A DNA stretch of 9,087 nucleotides, from positions 1 to 9,087 of the forward strand of contig JAXLVK010000157.1 in the NCBI GenBank assembly GCA_046329055.1, read 5' to 3'. The notes below the pieces were generated by a model, which saw only the letters and a list, made by a program, of their open reading frames with translations, was not told the DNA's origin and ran no database searches. Of the stretch, positions 7,037-9,087 are shown in pieces (positions within the stretch are counted from its first letter, which is position 1; each line of letters begins with the position of its first letter). The position numbers were made by a program, and so were the translations under genes. This DNA comes from JADKCL01 sp046329055 (GTDB taxonomy: Bacteria; Bacteroidota; Bacteroidia; J057; JADKCL01).

Positions 7037-9087
7037 ATGAAAGAATTCCTTATTATGAAAATGAAACACTTCATCCGAATTACGCTTCTTTGCTCGCTCA
7101 TTTTGTTGCAGCAAGCGTTTCTGTGCGGCAGTCTCTCCGCGCAGGGCTTTCGTCCCAACCCCAATGCATTCTACAAAATCACCAACGCCCATCAAGGTCG
7201 CGCATTGTGTACACTCCACAACTCGGGGGACCCGGCCAACAAGGGTAACCAGGAGCCGATCATCCAGCATGACTATTACGGCGACGCAACCCAAAAATGG
7301 AAATTCAAAGACAATGGTGATGGATCATGGGCGATTTTGAACGCTCATAGCGGAAAAGCACTATGTACGTTGCACAATTCGGTAGATCCCGCATACAAAG
7401 GGAATCAAGAGCCGATCATTCAGTTCGATAACTATGGAGATGCTACCCAGAAGTGGGTTCTAAATGACGTCGGCAATGGGCTCGTGTCCATCTCCAATAG
7501 AAAAGATGGTCGCGCACTGTGTACGATGCACAATTCTGGAGACCCCGCAAACAAAGGGAATCAGGAAGCGATCATCATACACGATTACTACGGCGATGCC
7601 ACTCAGAAGTGGAGAATTGAAGAAATTGGTCAAGCCGGTGCGTCCATCAATGGTGGTAAATATTATATCCAAGCGCGGCACAGCGGCAAATATTTGACAA
7701 CCGGGAACAACGCAAGCCCCGTCACACAAAAGTCGATGCAAGGCGATGGCTGGCAGCAGTGGATTTTCGAACCAGATGGCAATGGCTGGTATGCCATCAA
7801 GAGCGTCAAGGGTCCCTACGTCATGTCGATCTCAGAATGCAGCACCAAAGAGGGCGCGGGCCTGATCACCTGGCAAAACGATGGTGGCGACTGCCAAAAA
7901 TTCAAATTGGTATCGAAAGGCGATGGATGGTACAACATCATCGGGCAGAAAGCCAACATGGCGATCGATGTTTCCGGCGGCAACAATGATGAAGGAGGCC
8001 ATGTTTGCCAATGGTTTACCAACAATGGATTTCACCAGCAGTGGAAGCTCGTCCCTGTGAATGGCAATTCCGGAACCAATACGACGGGCAGTTCAGGTGG
8101 TGTCACAATATTGGGTTCCAAAAGTCCCATGACGGGAGACCAAATCCGCTCTGAACTTTCAAAAAGAGGACTCACCCTTGTGACAACCGGGACATTGCAG
8201 CCCAATCAGTGTGCGGTGTTCAATCCGAAAGTGAGCGCCGATGGGAGCGCAGCCTCGGCCCAAATGGGTTGCCTGGTATGTGCAACCCAAATCAGCGACA
8301 ATGTCACCCTGAATACCGCAGCCGTTTATGGTGCCTGCGATGCCTCCCTGTCGAATGGCGCCGGAGGCGCATGTGAAATTGCTGTGGCCACCTCTGACCT
8401 TTATGTCAAAGCCAATGGCACCAATACACATTTCTCAGTAAAAGGGCCTTCTGCAAGTGCCTGCGGCTCGATTTCGGCAGATCGGATGTGCGCAAATACG
8501 GGGGCAACCTGGGCTTCTACCTCTGTCATGGTCACGGACGATGCAGGAAATGGCATCGGTATCGGCGTGGACAATGGGGTTGGGGCCGGCATCAATGGTG
8601 CTTACGAGGATGGTGTGCTCTCCTTTGGTGTGAATCTGAAGTTTCTGGCGGGAGGCAGCATCACCTTTTCGGTAAACCCGCAAGACCTGGGCACCAAACT
8701 GATCAAGGGTGGTTCCGCAGCGTATATCTATACCAAGGGAAAGCTCACCGCTGCTGGCAGCCAAGCAAAAAGCGTCTTTTCCAACATTGGCTCCGATGTA
8801 AAAACGGGTGCAAGCGTGGCTGCGGTTGCAATCTCACGGGAAGGTCAAAAAGCTTGGGGAACTGTGAGCAATGAAGTGTCCGATTGGGGCAATTCTGTGG
8901 GCGCATTCTTCAAGGAAATCACGGGAGGGGCCAAGCTGAACCGCGAGCTTGCACCCGGGGAGGCCTATCTTTCAGTTTTCAACCAATCTGGCTATGTGGT
9001 AACTACCCACGTTGATTTCCAGCACCCGCTCGGCAACAAGAGCATTGACAGAGATCTTTCCTTGGGAATGACGGCGCAATTTTTCAT
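7037..9087 (+). CDS. Secreted protein with two tandem ricin-type beta-trefoil lectin domains and an unrecognised C-terminal region, 3' partial
   Basis: The frame is open from the ATG at 7037 to the window edge (683 codons, no stop), so the C-terminus is missing. Residues 1-36 form a signal peptide with hydrophobic core ITLLCSLILLQQAFL and a probable cleavage near SAQ/GF; there is no good lipobox. ATGs at codons 7 and 9 are possible alternative starts. Trefoil 1 (about 46-193) has three near-identical units, each with ALCTxHNS and a final GDATQKW. Trefoil 2 (about 208-338) has units ending in QQW, QKF and QQW. Trefoils of this type bind sugars, so attachment to glycans is likely. A Ser/Gly/Thr/Asn linker follows (about 341-357). 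The rest (358-683+) has seven cysteines between 392 and 485, a Gly-rich stretch around 502-541 and an alpha-helical stretch around 572-630. I do not recognise it as an enzyme; a host- or prey-acting effector or adhesin is possible. It is divergent from the sensor kinase gene and shares its palindromes. Confidence 0.85.
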   Translation, partial: MKEFLIMKMKHFIRITLLCSLILLQQAFLCGSLSAQGFRPNPNAFYKITNAHQGRALCTLHNSGDPANKGNQEPIIQHDYYGDATQKWKFKDNGDGSWAILNAHSGKALCTLHNSVDPAYKGNQEPIIQFDNYGDATQKWVLNDVGNGLVSISNRKDGRALCTMHNSGDPANKGNQEAIIIHDYYGDATQKWRIEEIGQAGASINGGKYYIQARHSGKYLTTGNNASPVTQKSMQGDGWQQWIFEPDGNGWYAIKSVKGPYVMSISECSTKEGAGLITWQNDGGDCQKFKLVSKGDGWYNIIGQKANMAIDVSGGNNDEGGHVCQWFTNNGFHQQWKLVPVNGNSGTNTTGSSGGVTILGSKSPMTGDQIRSELSKRGLTLVTTGTLQPNQCAVFNPKVSADGSAASAQMGCLVCATQISDNVTLNTAAVYGACDASLSNGAGGACEIAVATSDLYVKANGTNTHFSVKGPSASACGSISADRMCANTGATWASTSVMVTDDAGNGIGIGVDNGVGAGINGAYEDGVLSFGVNLKFLAGGSITFSVNPQDLGTKLIKGGSAAYIYTKGKLTAAGSQAKSVFSNIGSDVKTGASVAAVAISREGQKAWGTVSNEVSDWGNSVGAFFKEITGGAKLNRELAPGEAYLSVFNQSGYVVTTHVDFQHPLGNKSIDRDLSLGMTAQFF
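7172..7615 (+). repeat. Three tandem beta-trefoil units in the lectin gene
   Basis: Three units of about 44 residues with a period of about 52 codons: 7172-7303, 7328-7459 and 7481-7615. All share G-K/R-ALCT-L/M-HNS, then a D-P-A turn, KGNQE and YGDATQKW. The DNA differs mostly at third codon positions (for example ALCT is spelled three different ways), so the units are old copies kept alike at the protein level rather than a fresh duplication. Each unit carries one cysteine (C58, C110, C162) at the same place. Confidence 0.88.

Noticed and set aside
7172..7615. Regular repeats as a CRISPR array or DNA-level satellite
   Set aside because: The period is about 156 bp inside a continuous reading frame, the similarity is at the protein level with synonymous changes, and the units match beta-trefoil structure.

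Overview
The window looks like a chromosomal segment of a Bacteroidota bacterium. The evidence is a periplasmic beta-propeller plus Y_Y_Y sensor histidine kinase (an architecture typical of that phylum), a TAnnTTTG-like promoter element, and start codons without strong Shine-Dalgarno sequences. I cannot place it below phylum. Base composition and codon use look alike across all genes, so nothing here looks obviously foreign.

Layout. (1) 1-2064, plus strand: the C-terminal two thirds of the DNA repair ATPase SbcC, with its zinc hook, ABC signature and Walker B, entering from the left edge. (2) 2061-6845, minus strand: a four-gene cluster read right to left. It encodes a large propeller sensor histidine kinase, a NarL/LuxR-type response regulator, a GNAT acetyltransferase and a small TfoX-N-like protein. 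The last two overlap by 4 bp (ATGA). The last gene and sbcC converge with stop codons overlapping across 2061-2064. (3) 6846-7036: a 191-bp divergent promoter region with two related palindromes. (4) 7037-9087, plus strand, running off the right edge: a secreted protein with two tandem ricin-type beta-trefoils, a Ser/Gly/Thr linker, and a long cysteine- and glycine-containing domain I do not recognise.

How it may work together. The kinase and regulator form a two-component pair. An 18-bp palindrome, approximately ATCATTGRAATCAATGAT, occurs twice between the kinase and lectin genes and once just upstream of the regulator gene; the regulator copy matches one intergenic copy at 16 of 18 positions. 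This suggests one transcription factor, plausibly the regulator itself, controls its own genes and the divergent lectin gene. The model is then a surface sensor tied to a secreted carbohydrate-binding effector. The shared motif is visible in the sequence; the identity of its binder is inference.

Quality caveat. Two genes do not read through as given. sbcC has two compensating frameshifts (near 1346-1350 and 1594-1603). The kinase has one in-frame TGA (6444-6446) and two single-base deletions (about 6207-6240 and 6070-6073). Correcting these restores continuous, family-like proteins. Several lie in or beside short homopolymers, so sequencing or assembly error is the leading explanation, with real gene decay as the alternative.
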